From NCBI GenBank assembly GCA_027596945.1, contig JADGJH010000631.1:1-14928 (forward strand): a stretch of 14,928 bases of DNA. The letters run 5' to 3'. The notes below the pieces were generated by a model. It did no database searches and was not told where the DNA came from. It saw nothing but the letters and a program-made list of their open reading frames with translations. Made by a program: the position numbers and the translations under genes. Below, in pieces: positions 1-7,996 of this stretch. The stretch is from Physocladia obscura. Lineage: Eukaryota; Chytridiomycota; Chytridiomycetes; Chytridiales; Chytriomycetaceae. Each line of letters opens with the position of its first letter. The first letter of the stretch is position 1.

Positions 1-3
1 AAA

Positions 4-10
4 TGAGTCA
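4..10. promoter_or_regulatory. TGAGTCA, AP-1/Gcn4-type bZIP site
   Basis: Exact heptamer at the left edge, past the 3' end of USP-1. If it serves a promoter, the gene lies to the left, outside the window. Confidence 0.35.
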
Positions 11-47
11 TGGTGCGCCACAATAATCTGAATGAATCCATATTTTA

Positions 48-628
48 TTATTTGACAATCAAACACGGACAATGCGAATTTTTGCTCAAATAATCGCTAA
101 CACTGCCAAGCATCGCTCTCTTGACGGCGCCGTACCCGCGCGTGCCGACAACAAGCACGTCGGCGTTGAGGGCCTCAACGGCGTCGCAGATTTTGTCGCG
201 CGGGTCGCCGCGCAGGAGGATTGCGCGGAGAGGCACAGAGTGGCCGATGGAGAGACGGGCTTTTTCGAGTTGCGATTTTAGGAAGCCGTGCAGCCGCGCC
301 GAGTTGCCGGCGGAGCTGTTTTCGGGAATGCAGGCTGAAGTTGGTGTGAAACAAAAACAATAAGAAGAATTAATTCACTGCTTACTACTACTGCTAGTAC
401 TACTGCCACAAAACATACTCAACTCAGTAGAACTAATTTGTTTTGAATCTTTTCCGGATCGGCAACAGTAATGAAATTCGTTATCGCCCAGTAGAAAGCC
501 TTTGTGGATTCCTCAGAGGAGTCAAGACCGACGGCAATGATGCGGCCGTGCACTGGATCTTTTTTCCAGTCATTTGCATCAAAGTATTGCGTGAGCTCTT
601 CAAAGACAGTGGTTGCTACTCCCTCCAT
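48..628 (-). CDS. Universal stress protein, subfamily A (USP-1), two exons
   Basis: A 163-residue single-domain UspA-fold protein. Exon 1 is 628-424 and exon 2 is 334-48, split by an 89-nt intron. The join (A + CC gives Thr69) restores a reading collinear with USP-3 (LVLLT then E-S-S). The donor is GTTGAG; the better-looking GTATGT five bases further on would leave an in-frame TGA. Visible parts: N-terminal WKKD-x2-HGRII (21-31), strand 1 ending in Asp36, and the UspA ATP-binding loop G132-x2-G135-x9-G145-S146. UspA proteins with this loop bind ATP and act in stress responses; the target here is unknown. The start at 628 was chosen because the upstream in-frame stretch is lysine-rich poly(A/T) sequence. 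The gene is divergent from the NUDT12-like gene, with a TGAGTCA site about 90 bp upstream of the start. Confidence 0.9.
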
Positions 629-718
629 TCTTGTTTGCTTTTTTTTTTTTTCTTCGATAACTGCAAAGGGTCCAATTGAACGAACCCCCCTTTTTTTATG
701 GGTATCGCAGAGGGAATG

Positions 719-725
719 TGAGTCA
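719..725. promoter_or_regulatory. TGAGTCA site in USP-1/NUDT12-like divergent promoter
   Basis: Exact heptamer with flanks GTG/CAC, about 91 bp upstream of the USP-1 ATG and 133 bp upstream of the NUDT12-like ATG. A bZIP factor here could act on both genes. The match to the AP-1/Gcn4/Pap1-type consensus is direct; binding is inferred. Confidence 0.55.
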
Positions 726-857
726 CAACCAGTGCCAATGATCAATTTTTATTTTTATTTTTTCGCAAGAAAAAGAAAGAAAAAAACGCATCTTGTTGAT
801 GACAAATACAGTCTTGTCAGAAGTGGAACAATTTCAAATTCCGCCTCATTGAAAACA

Positions 858-2499
858 ATGGCATCCACGCAAACGCAAACACAAAACGAGCAGATCGAAG
901 CGGCAATCGACGCAATCCGCGCACGCGACCCGCCAACACTGCGCAAGCTTCTCGCCGAAAACAGCGCACTTGCCGCCGAGCAAAACACCAACGGCCGCAA
1001 CTGGTCGCTTCTGCATTTCGCCGCGCGCTTCCAGTTCGCCACTGGCGCCGAGCTGATTCTGGCAGCAATACCAGCAGCACAAGCGCCATCGCTGGTGCGC
1101 GCGCGCACAGACGAGGCGCGCACGGCCGCAGATCTTGCAAACGACTGGGGAGGCGACGCGGCGCTCGTGGCTCTGCTATCCGGCAATCCCGTTAGCGATA
1201 CTAGCAACAGCGCTGCACTGACCGTCACCAACATTGTCGAAGCGAGCACGTATTTCGGCACAGGGTCGGCGATTGCGCGCGCGGCCGAAGCGCGCGTGTC
1301 GTCCGCGGCGCTGGCGGCCCTTGTTGGCGATCCGCGTGCGCGCTTCCTTCCCGTCAACACGATCGCCGGCGTGGCGCTCGACTCGGCCGACAAGACACGC
1401 CTGCTGTGGCTCTCCGCAAAAGAAATCGACGCGTTGTTGTCTGCCTCGAACAGCCTCTGGTCATTGCAAGCCCTTGCCACTGCTCAATTTTCTAGCGACG
1501 ACAATTCGTCCGAATCCAACCAAACTAACATTCCTCTTCCTGTGCTCATCTTTCTCGGACGCGACGGAACCACGCAACAACAGCCACCGCTCTTTGCCGT
1601 GGACGTCCACGACGTAAATACTCCCGGCATTGCATTTTCTCCCGCCAGACCCGGCGCGTTTAGCCTATCCGCAGACCCGCTCGAATCCGCGCTCTTTGCC
1701 CAATCCCGCGCCCTCATCGACTGGCACCGCAAAGCCCGCTTCTGTGCCCTCTGCGCCTCGCCGCTGCGCCCCTCTCAAGCGGGCTACAAACGCGTCTGCA
1801 CAAACATTTCCTCCTCGCTGTCCCCCTGCCCCTCCCTCGCGTCAGTCCACAACCAGTCCTTCCCGCGCACAGACCCAGTTGCCATTGTTGCGATCCTCAA
1901 CCATGGCACGAATGACAAGGTTTTGCTTGGTCGGCAGAAGGTTTGGCCGGCGCGTCAGTATTCGTGTATTGCTGGGTTTATGGAGCCCGGCGAAACAGTT
2001 GAAGCTGCCGCTCGGCGCGAGGCTTATGAAGAAGCTGGCATTGTCGTTGGTCGGGTTCAGTATTTTGCGTCTCAGCCTTGGCCGTTTCCTTCAAACCTGA
2101 TGATTGGTGAGAGAAAATTTTATGAGTGAAGCGCGAAACGAGAAAAAAATAAGCCAAAGGAATACATTAACAAAATGAAAATAAACGAGCATGGCGAAAG
2201 TAATCGAATGAAACAAAAAAAAAGACTAAATGAGCTGAATTTTTCATACAGGAATGTTTGGAGAAGCGTTGCCGGGTCATGAAACTGTGACATTGATTGA
2301 CAAAGAACTAGAGGACGCGAAATGGTTTACTCGGCAAGAAATTTTGGACGCACTGAAGGCCAACTCGCCTGATGCGCCACTAAAGACTGCCCCGGCACAA
2401 GCAATCGCCCACCAGCTAGTCCGGCATTGGGCGGAAGGTAAATTCCAGTGGCACAAGGACTCTGAGGCTGCAGCGTTTCCAGTGACAAATAAACTCTAG
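858..2499 (+). CDS. NUDT12: NADH/NAD+ diphosphatase, ankyrin-Nudix (NUDT12-like)
   Basis: A 498-residue protein from exons 858-2106 and 2252-2499; the intron is 145 nt (GTGAGA...ACAG) and the join gives LMIG-MFGEAL. Residues ~10-110 look like divergent ankyrin repeats (LLHFAARF). Cys296, Cys299, Cys314 and Cys324 form the zinc site of the NADH-pyrophosphatase family, with C-x9-C in the second half rather than a tight pair. The Nudix box G-x5-E-x7-REAYEEAGI spans 373-395, followed by the family signature SQPWPFPSNLMIG. The family cleaves NADH/NAD+ to NMN(H) and AMP, and some members remove NAD caps from RNA. The chain ends in Asn-Lys-Leu, a PTS1-like tripeptide that would fit peroxisomal targeting, as in yeast Npy1. 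The start at 858 is the first ATG beside the ankyrin region; the open frame further upstream is low-complexity. The gene shares a 229-bp promoter with USP-1. Only the C-terminal targeting is uncertain. Confidence 0.93.
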
Positions 2500-2697
2500 A
2501 TAAAAACGTCTATAAAATAATCAAAATCAAATTTTGGTGCGATACACAAAAAAAAGAAAAAGAAAGTACCGTAACACGAAAAAAAATATACAAAAAAATA
2601 ACGTATTTTATTTTTTAAACAAAAAAATAAAACTGAAAAAAAAGCATGATGACAAGACAAAAAAAGATGGGTACAAGTGCAATAAGTCACATAATAG

Positions 2698-3373
2698 TTA
2701 AACAGCTTTCTCCAATTCAGATGGACGAGGAACAATAACTGGCACTTTCAAATGATGCACCAGGTAATCGGACACTGAACCCAAAAACGTTTTCTTGAAG
2801 GCTCCCAATCCACGGCTTCCAACCACGAGCATATCGGCATGTACATCTTCAACTTTGTACGCAATTTCGTCGCGTGGGTCACCACGTAACGCAACACCAC
2901 GCACATTGTACTTGTGGTGCGGCAACTTGTTTGCATACGCGCGCAACAAATCTACAAAATAGAAAAACAAATAATAAGAAAAAAAAAATCTTGACTACAA
3001 TAAAAAATTAAAAAAACCAACCATGAGATTCCTTCTTATTCGCCGCCTCAATCTTCTCAAATTCCTTCGAAAAGTCGACATATAGCGCGCCATACACGGC
3101 CGGCAGGGTTGCCGTCGGCCGCACATTGAGAATTACGAGCTGGTCTGTCTCGGCGCGCACGAGGTTGTTGATTGCCCAGTCGAACGCGTATTCCGAGTAC
3201 TTGGAGGCGTCAACGGCAATGGCGATCACACGCGTGGGGTTGCTGTCGCTGTGTGTTTCATGTGGGGACACGACATCTTCGTGCAGATTTTTCTCGGTAG
3301 CTGCTTGTAGTGGTGGTGTTGTTGTTGCTACTGGTGCTGCTGTTGGGGCGGTTTGATCAATAGTTGCTGACAT
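2698..3373 (-). CDS. Universal stress protein, subfamily B (USP-2), two exons
   Basis: A 201-residue protein from exons 3373-3022 and 2951-2698, with a 70-nt intron. The join (G + AT) gives ESH-D-LLRAYANKL, matching USP-6 and USP-7, which have an intron at the same place. The first ~28 residues are Ala/Thr/Pro-rich and probably disordered. They are followed by LHEDVVSPHETH (30-41), shared with USP-7. The domain begins at ~48 with VIAIAVDASKYSEYAFDWAI. The ATP-binding loop is intact: G162-x2-G165-x9-G175-S. UspA-family stress protein; its physiological target is unknown. The gene is convergent with the NUDT12-like gene (198 bp between stops) and divergent from USP-3. Two TGASTCA sites form the arms of an inverted repeat upstream. 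Confidence 0.92.
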
Positions 3374-3732
3374 TTTGGTTTTTTGTTTGTTTTCTTTGTG
3401 TGGGAACCATGAGAAATTACGCGTTTTTTGTTGATCAATTGGTGTTGGGAGTTGTGACTCATTCTTTGTTCACACACCACTCAGAATGAGTCACATATCG
3501 TCCTCTTTCACGCGTGCTTGAAAATTGTGCCACAGATTTCGCACTGTTTCTCATCTTTGTGTTTTTTTGTTTTTTTAATACCCAACGTGATTGTTTTCGG
3601 TAAGAACCGTTGCAACGAAGGTTTGAAAGGAGGAAAAAAATTTTTTTAAAGGAGCTGATTAATAATGTGATTGACAATAGAAAAAAATAAACACAGAAAA
3701 GAAAAAAAAAAACGCAAACAAAAAAAATAACA
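3374..3732. other. USP-2/USP-3 divergent intergenic region
   Basis: A 359-bp spacer without a credible gene. It contains the paired bZIP-site inverted repeat and several A/T runs, including a T-rich stretch around 3560-3576 and an A-rich USP-3 leader (3680-3732). The minus-strand open frame here is hydrophobic low-complexity sequence from the A/T runs. Confidence 0.6.
3453..3495. promoter_or_regulatory. Inverted repeat with two TGASTCA sites
   Basis: Perfect 13-bp arms (3453-3465 TGTGACTCATTCT; 3483-3495 its reverse complement) around a 17-nt spacer. Each arm holds one heptamer (3455-3461 and 3487-3493). The element lies in the 359-bp divergent promoter, about 82-115 bp from the USP-2 start and 240 bp from USP-3. 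It could be a paired operator for one bZIP factor acting on both genes. Confidence 0.6.
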
Positions 3733-4282
3733 ATGAGCGCTGCAAAAACACTCAACTACGAAGACGTTACGCAAGGATACAATCCGGAAGCATGGAAAAA
3801 AGACATTTTGCACGGGCGTATTATTGCGATTGCAATTGGTACGTCAATATAATCAGCAAACAGCAGTTTTTTTTATTTTAACCCGAATAAGAAAAGATGG
3901 CTCGGAAGACGGCTCCAAGGCCTTCTACTGGACAATCAACAACCTTCTGGCAACTTCCAAGAACATCGGCAACAAACTGGTGCTGCTGACGGGCGTGGCG
4001 GAGAAGAGTAGCGAGCCGGACCTCAACGTGGCGCGCCAGCTGCTCGCGACGCACGTGTCGCGCGTCAAGACGGCCGGCATCGACGTCGACGCCGTGCCGG
4101 TGCGCGCGCTGATTCTGAAGGGCGACGTGCGGACCAGCGTGTGCGACGCCGTCGACGAGCTCGGCGTCGACGTGCTGGTGGTCGGCACGCGGGGCCTCGG
4201 CGCCGTCAAACGCGTCGTGCTGGGCTCCGTGAGCGACTATCTGAGCAAGAATGTCTCGTGCACTTGCATCATTGCAAAGTGA
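3733..4282 (+). CDS. Universal stress protein, subfamily A (USP-3), two exons
   Basis: A 163-residue protein, the same length as USP-1. Exon 1 is 3733-3838 and exon 2 is 3897-4282; the 58-nt intron starts GTACGT and ends AAAAG. The join (G + AT) makes Asp36. The N-terminus carries WKKD-x2-HGRII like USP-1, and the ATP-binding loop is G132-x2-G135-x9-G145-S. Although it is the closest paralog of USP-1, its intron lies right after strand 1, while USP-1 has its intron after strand 2. Exon 2 is very GC-rich (72% over 4021-4140 by hand count), unlike the neighbouring USPs. The start at 3733 is the ATG giving the subfamily N-terminus, which lies beyond an A-rich leader. Function is inferred from the family only. 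Confidence 0.9.
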
Positions 4283-4399
4283 TCGTCCTTCTCTCGGCGA
4301 CTATTATGAACCTGATGTTGGCAAAAAGACATTATCCCCCCCTCTTCCTGTTTTTTTTTTTTATTTTAATTTTTTCCTCTTATTGTTGTGGTTCAATGA

Positions 4400-4406
4400 T
4401 GAGTCA
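4400..4406. promoter_or_regulatory. TGAGTCA site upstream of USP-4
   Basis: Exact heptamer 75 bp before the USP-4 ATG, in the 198-bp spacer after USP-3. The spacing matches that of the sites before the other USP genes. Confidence 0.55.
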
Positions 4407-4480
4407 TTTTTCGCAAAATATAAAATCGGTGTTCAAAAAAATAATTCTGACTGATTCCAACTAAAAAATCACTGAAAATA

Positions 4481-5270
4481 ATGCTCGCTTCAAACAACAA
4501 CAGTAACTCCACTGGCGCCACGACTTCAACTGCAAAGGCAACCACAAACGCAGAAGCATCCGGATACAACCACCTGATCATTGCCCGTCACGTCCTCCCC
4601 GAAATCAACGAACTCGTCATAAAGCCATCTTCATCATCCACAGCAATACCAGAGAAACGTATTATACTCGCGATAGACGCAGGCCCCGAAGCTCAATTCG
4701 CTCTCACATGGACACTCAACCACCTCACTGAATTGGCTTGCAGTAAAAACAGCGGCACTGAGATTTGTCTGTTGAATGTCAGGCCTTACGCGGTGCCGGG
4801 CTATTTTATTGAGCAGAGCGGGTATGCTCCTGCAACTTCTTTGGTGTTGGATGAGGTTTGTGTGTTTGTCTTTTTTATCTTCGAAGGTTTATTGAAATCG
4901 TAATATTAAAATAAGGAATACGTTGAAAGCGTTGAAGAGTATAACCGCGAAAAATCACATGGAATACTTGAAGCGGCTGCTGAAAAAATTGTATCTGAGG
5001 GTGTTTTATGCAGGGCCATTGCATTGCGTGGTGATCCCAAGACGGAGATTTTGAAAAAGGTTTGCTTTCCTGTCTTTTTAATTACTTCCTTTTAATTTAA
5101 ATTTTTTGTTTTTGTTTGTGTGTTTGCCGCAGATTGAATCACTCAAGCCCGATCTGGTTGTGGTCGGAAGTCGCAGTCTCGGCCCAGAAGCTCCAAGCTT
5201 TCGACAGTCGCTTTCCGACTATCTTTCCCAACATGCATCTTGTGCGGTTGTCGTTGCCAAAAATTCTTGA
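4481..5270 (+). CDS. Universal stress protein, subfamily C (USP-4), three exons
   Basis: A 218-residue protein from exons 4481-4855, 4916-5059 and 5133-5270, with introns of 60 and 73 nt, both phase 0. The two short downstream exons were found by alignment to USP-5: E-YVESVEEYNRE-SHG, then AIALRGDPKTEILKK, then IESLKPDLVVVGSRSLG. The first ~50 residues are Asn/Ser/Thr-rich. The domain starts at ~60 (RIILAIDAGPEAQFALTWTL). The nucleotide-binding loop is degenerate: G185-S-R-S188 and Gln198-Ser199 replace the second and third glycines, so ATP binding is doubtful. The second intron is absent from USP-5. A TGAGTCA lies about 75 bp upstream of the ATG, and an AATAAA lies 34 nt after the stop. Confidence 0.87.
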
Positions 5271-5303
5271 AATAAGAAGGGATTTTCTTTCATTTCTTTC
5301 TCG

Positions 5304-5309
5304 AATAAA
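5304..5309 (+). terminator. Probable poly(A) signal of USP-4
   Basis: AATAAA 34 nt after the USP-4 stop. The spacing suits a fungal polyadenylation signal, but such motifs are common by chance in AT-rich spacers. Confidence 0.35.
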
Positions 5310-5532
5310 ATAATAAAAAATCTTTCCTGTCACTGTTGTTACTATTGTATCAATAGAATATCATAAATAGTTTTTCTTACATAATAATACTATTGTGCTC
5401 TGGTTGGAGAATTTTTCAATGTGTCACAATGATCAAAATTTATTAAAAAAAAAAAATAAAATAAAAATCAACACCAAAAGAAAAAGAAAAAAAAAAAAAA
5501 GCAAAATCATCCACCCAAGTGCATACAAAATA

Positions 5533-6204
5533 ATGAGCTTAAATATTGTACCATCCACTATTGTCGCGCAGCCAAGACCAATCACGCCAGCAAACTTGAA
5601 AATCATCGACAAATTCGTTAAACCGCAAATCCACGAAGAAGTCCTTCAATCAACAGCCACGGCAACTGCAACTGCTGTTACACCGCAAAAAAAACGCGTA
5701 GTTGCGATTGCCGTCGACGATACCAAAGAGTCATATTACGCCTTCACGTGGGCTTTGAACAACCTCGTTGACCAGTGGCGCGATCAGGTCTGTTTGCTGA
5801 ACGTGAGACCGTTCGCGATGCCCGGTTATTTCATTAACAATGCGGATTTCTATCCTTCCTATTCTCTTGATTATAACGAGGTGATTATTATTATTATTAT
5901 TATTTTTACTTTTATTAAAATAATTTATCTTTAGGATTATGTTGAATCCGTGGAAACCTTCAATCGCGACGAATCACATGCACTTCTTCAACGATATGGC
6001 GGCGAACTGCTCGCGAAAGGGGTGCAAAGCCGTGGCATCGCGTTGCGCGGAAATCCAAAAGAAACATTGTTGGAGAAAATTGAAGAACTGAAGCCGGATA
6101 TTGTTGTTACTGGAACGCGTGGGAAGTCGTTGTTTAGAGGGAGTATCAGTGAATATCTTGTGCAGCATGCGAATACGGTCGTGATTGTGCCGAAATTGAA
6201 TTGA
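5533..6204 (+). CDS. Universal stress protein, subfamily C (USP-5), two exons
   Basis: A 205-residue protein from exons 5533-5880 and 5935-6204. The 54-nt phase-0 intron contains an ATT microsatellite and ends TTTAG, at the same position as the first intron of USP-4. Residues 33-38 (IHEEVL) resemble the HEDVV motif of subfamily B, and the Thr/Ala-rich run after it is probably flexible. The domain starts at ~55 (RVVAIAVDDTKESYYAFTWAL). The loop reads G176-T-R-G179 then only five residues before G185-S, versus nine in ATP-binding UspA proteins, so four residues are missing from the phosphate-contacting loop. The start at 5533 was chosen because in-frame sequence upstream is lysine-rich poly(A). 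This is the only USP here without an exact TGASTCA upstream; TGTGTCA at 5420-5426 is one base off. Confidence 0.9.
5881..5904 (+). repeat. ATT trinucleotide microsatellite in USP-5 intron
   Basis: About seven ATT units directly after the GT donor of the 54-nt intron. Slippage here would change intron length without touching coding sequence. Confidence 0.75.
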
Positions 6205-6230
6205 TTTCTTCTTTTTGTGTGCGGGTGTTC

Positions 6231-6236
6231 AATAAA
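6231..6236 (+). terminator. Probable poly(A) signal of USP-5
   Basis: AATAAA 27 nt after the USP-5 stop, in the convergent spacer with USP-6. Confidence 0.35.
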
Positions 6237-6380
6237 TATCATAATTTTACCGGTTGGTGCTCGTGCGAAATTCCGATTTAAGTTAATAGTATCACAATAA
6301 TAAACAATAATCAACATCATGATCACTTCAACAAAAAAGATTCTTGTCAGTGTTTACCGCCTTCAAAAAATAATTTTTTT

Positions 6381-6974
6381 TTATTTACTAAGTTCATTAG
6401 AACGGGGAACAATAACAGGAATATTAAGGTGTTGAATGAGATATTCAGACACAGATCCAAGCACAACTTTCTGAAAAGCGCCTAATCCGCGACTTCCAAT
6501 CACTAGCATATCTGCATGGATTTCTTCAACTTTCAGGGCAATCTGTTCCCGTGGATCTCCGACCAGCGCAACTCCGCGAATATTGTACTTGTTGGTTGCA
6601 AGCTTGGCAGCATATGATTGCAGCAGTTCTATACATTAAGCAAAAAAAAAAAAAAAAAAAGATGAGCACACATTTCAGTAAAATTACTAATGTTTACCGT
6701 GCGACTGCTGTTTATAGGCTGACTGGATGCGATCAAGCTCGGTGGAAACATCGGTACCAGTAGCGGCAAAGAACTTTGGCAGTGTTGCAACGGGCCGCAC
6801 ATTGAGTAGCACAATCTGATCTGTTTCGGCGCGCACAAGGTTCTTAATGGCCCAGTTGAATGCGAATTCAGAGTATTTCGATGCATCGACGGGAATTGCA
6901 ATCACGCGCTTGTGTTCTGGCGCAATTGTTCCGTGTGCTTCATGCAAAGTGACGATTTCTTCTGAGTCTGCCAT
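6381..6974 (-). CDS. Universal stress protein, subfamily B (USP-6), two exons
   Basis: A 174-residue protein from exons 6974-6698 and 6628-6381, with a 69-nt intron. The join (G + AA) gives QQSH-E-LLQSYAAKL, in phase with USP-2 and USP-7. Exon 2 lacks an early ATG and was rebuilt by reading the minus strand; it ends PRSNELSK-stop. The N-terminus is short and keeps only a remnant of the subfamily motif (LHEAHG, 10-15). The domain starts at ~23 (RVIAIPVDASKYSEFAFNWAI). The ATP-binding loop is intact, G137-x2-G140-x9-G150-S. The gene is convergent with USP-5 (176 bp between stops). Two TGASTCA sites lie 83-105 bp upstream. It is relatively AT-rich (about 37% GC over 6421-6480). Confidence 0.9.
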
Positions 6975-7056
6975 TGTTTTTTTTTTTTGGTTGTCTTTTC
7001 TTTTTTTTTCGCCACAATTTCACCATCATTTGTCTGACCGGCTTGGTGATGTGTAC

Positions 7057-7079
7057 TGACTCATATCATGACTGAGTCA
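7057..7079. promoter_or_regulatory. Paired TGACTCA/TGAGTCA sites upstream of USP-6
   Basis: Two heptamers in inverted order (7057-7063 and 7073-7079) separated by 9 nt, beginning 83 bp from the USP-6 ATG. The site centres are 16 bp apart, versus 32 bp in the USP-2/USP-3 element. Confidence 0.58.
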
Positions 7080-7291
7080 CAATTGTAAATCCCAAATTAA
7101 GAACGCTTACAAATAAATACAAATAAAAAATTTTATAATTTAAAACGGTACTTTAACATCCGAGAATAGAATTCTTGTTTATTGAACGGCATAACTATTA
7201 TCTCAGTCGTATATTATTTTATATCATCTAAATGTCACAACGTTTATGGCCAGCTGATCAACAATTAATTTCTGGTAGGTACATTCAACCA

Positions 7292-7297
7292 TTTATT
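7292..7297 (-). terminator. Probable poly(A) signal of USP-7
   Basis: AATAAA on the minus strand, 32 nt beyond the USP-7 stop. Confidence 0.35.
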
Positions 7298-7328
7298 CCA
7301 AAAAACGGCAACATAAAATGCGAAATCA

Positions 7329-7933
7329 TTACTTTTCCTGTGGCCGTGGAATAATCACCGGGACATTAAGGTGGTGCACAAGGTAGTCCGAAACAGACCC
7401 CAACAAGGCCTTCTTGAAGCCACCGAGCCCGCGGCTTCCGATCACCAACAAAGATGCCTTGAGCTCATCCACCTTGAAAGCAATTTCATCTCTTGGATCT
7501 CCGCTCAACGCAATTCCACGGATGTTGTACTTGTGCGGAGACAGTTTACTAGCATAAGATTGAAGCAACTCTGCAAAATATTGGTTAAAAAATTTTTTTT
7601 TCTTTTTGGCATTTGTAATGCACCAAAAAAAGCAACTTCCTTACCATGCGACTGCTTCTTGTTTTCGGCTTCAATCTTCTCAAACTCTTGCGAAAAGTCA
7701 ATGTTTGCGGCAACGTACACGCCGGGGAACTCGACAACGGGGCGCACGTTGATCAGCACTATCTGATCAGTTTCTGGACGGACCAAATTGCTGATTGCCC
7801 AGTCAAACGCAAACTCAGAGTACTTGGAGGCGTCAACCGCAATGGCAATGATGCGTGTAGGATCACTGGAGTTGTGCGTTTCGTGCGGGGTTACGACGTC
7901 TTCGTGGATTTTGGGGGAGTCGGTTGCTGACAT
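7329..7933 (-). CDS. Universal stress protein, subfamily B (USP-7), two exons
   Basis: A 176-residue protein from exons 7933-7645 and 7570-7329, with a 74-nt intron (GTAAGG...TGCAG). The join (G + AG) gives KKQSH-E-LLQSYASKL. The N-terminal IHEDVVTPHETH (9-20) is nearly identical to the USP-2 motif. The domain starts at ~27 (RIIAIAVDASKYSEFAFDWAI). The ATP-binding loop is intact: G141-x2-G144-x9-G154-S. It is the closest paralog of USP-2 by eye but lacks the Ala/Thr/Pro N-terminal extension. A single TGACTCA lies about 64 bp upstream, and an AATAAA lies about 32 nt beyond the stop. The exact stress or partner cannot be told from sequence. Confidence 0.93.
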
Positions 7934-7996
7934 GTTTTCAATTTAGTGTTGATTTTCTGTTGGCAGTTTTTTCCTTTTTATGGGTTTGACAAAGCA

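Larger units (their letters stand above)
6975..7328. other. USP-6 upstream / USP-7 downstream spacer
   Basis: 354 bp without a gene. It holds the paired bZIP sites, a T-run leader directly before the USP-6 start (minus sense A-run), and the 3' end of USP-7 with a probable poly(A) signal near 7292. Positions 7090-7250 are AT-rich with no pattern I can name. Confidence 0.6.

Noticed and set aside
413..418. GTATGT as the donor of the USP-1 intron
   Set aside because: It is a better consensus, but using it leaves an in-frame TGA in exon 1. GTTGAG at 423 gives a join collinear with USP-3.
504..857. Upstream in-frame extension of the NUDT12-like gene (541-residue open frame)
   Set aside because: It overlaps USP-1 exon 1 on the other strand and encodes low-complexity Phe/Lys runs from A/T tracts; the ATG at 858 starts the conserved part.
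755..1480. 241-residue minus-strand open frame
   Set aside because: Shadow of the GC-rich ankyrin region; Ala/Arg/Ser-rich with no family features.
3459..3755. 98-residue minus-strand open frame
   Set aside because: Phe/Leu/Lys low-complexity translation of A/T runs overlapping the USP-3 start; no conserved features.
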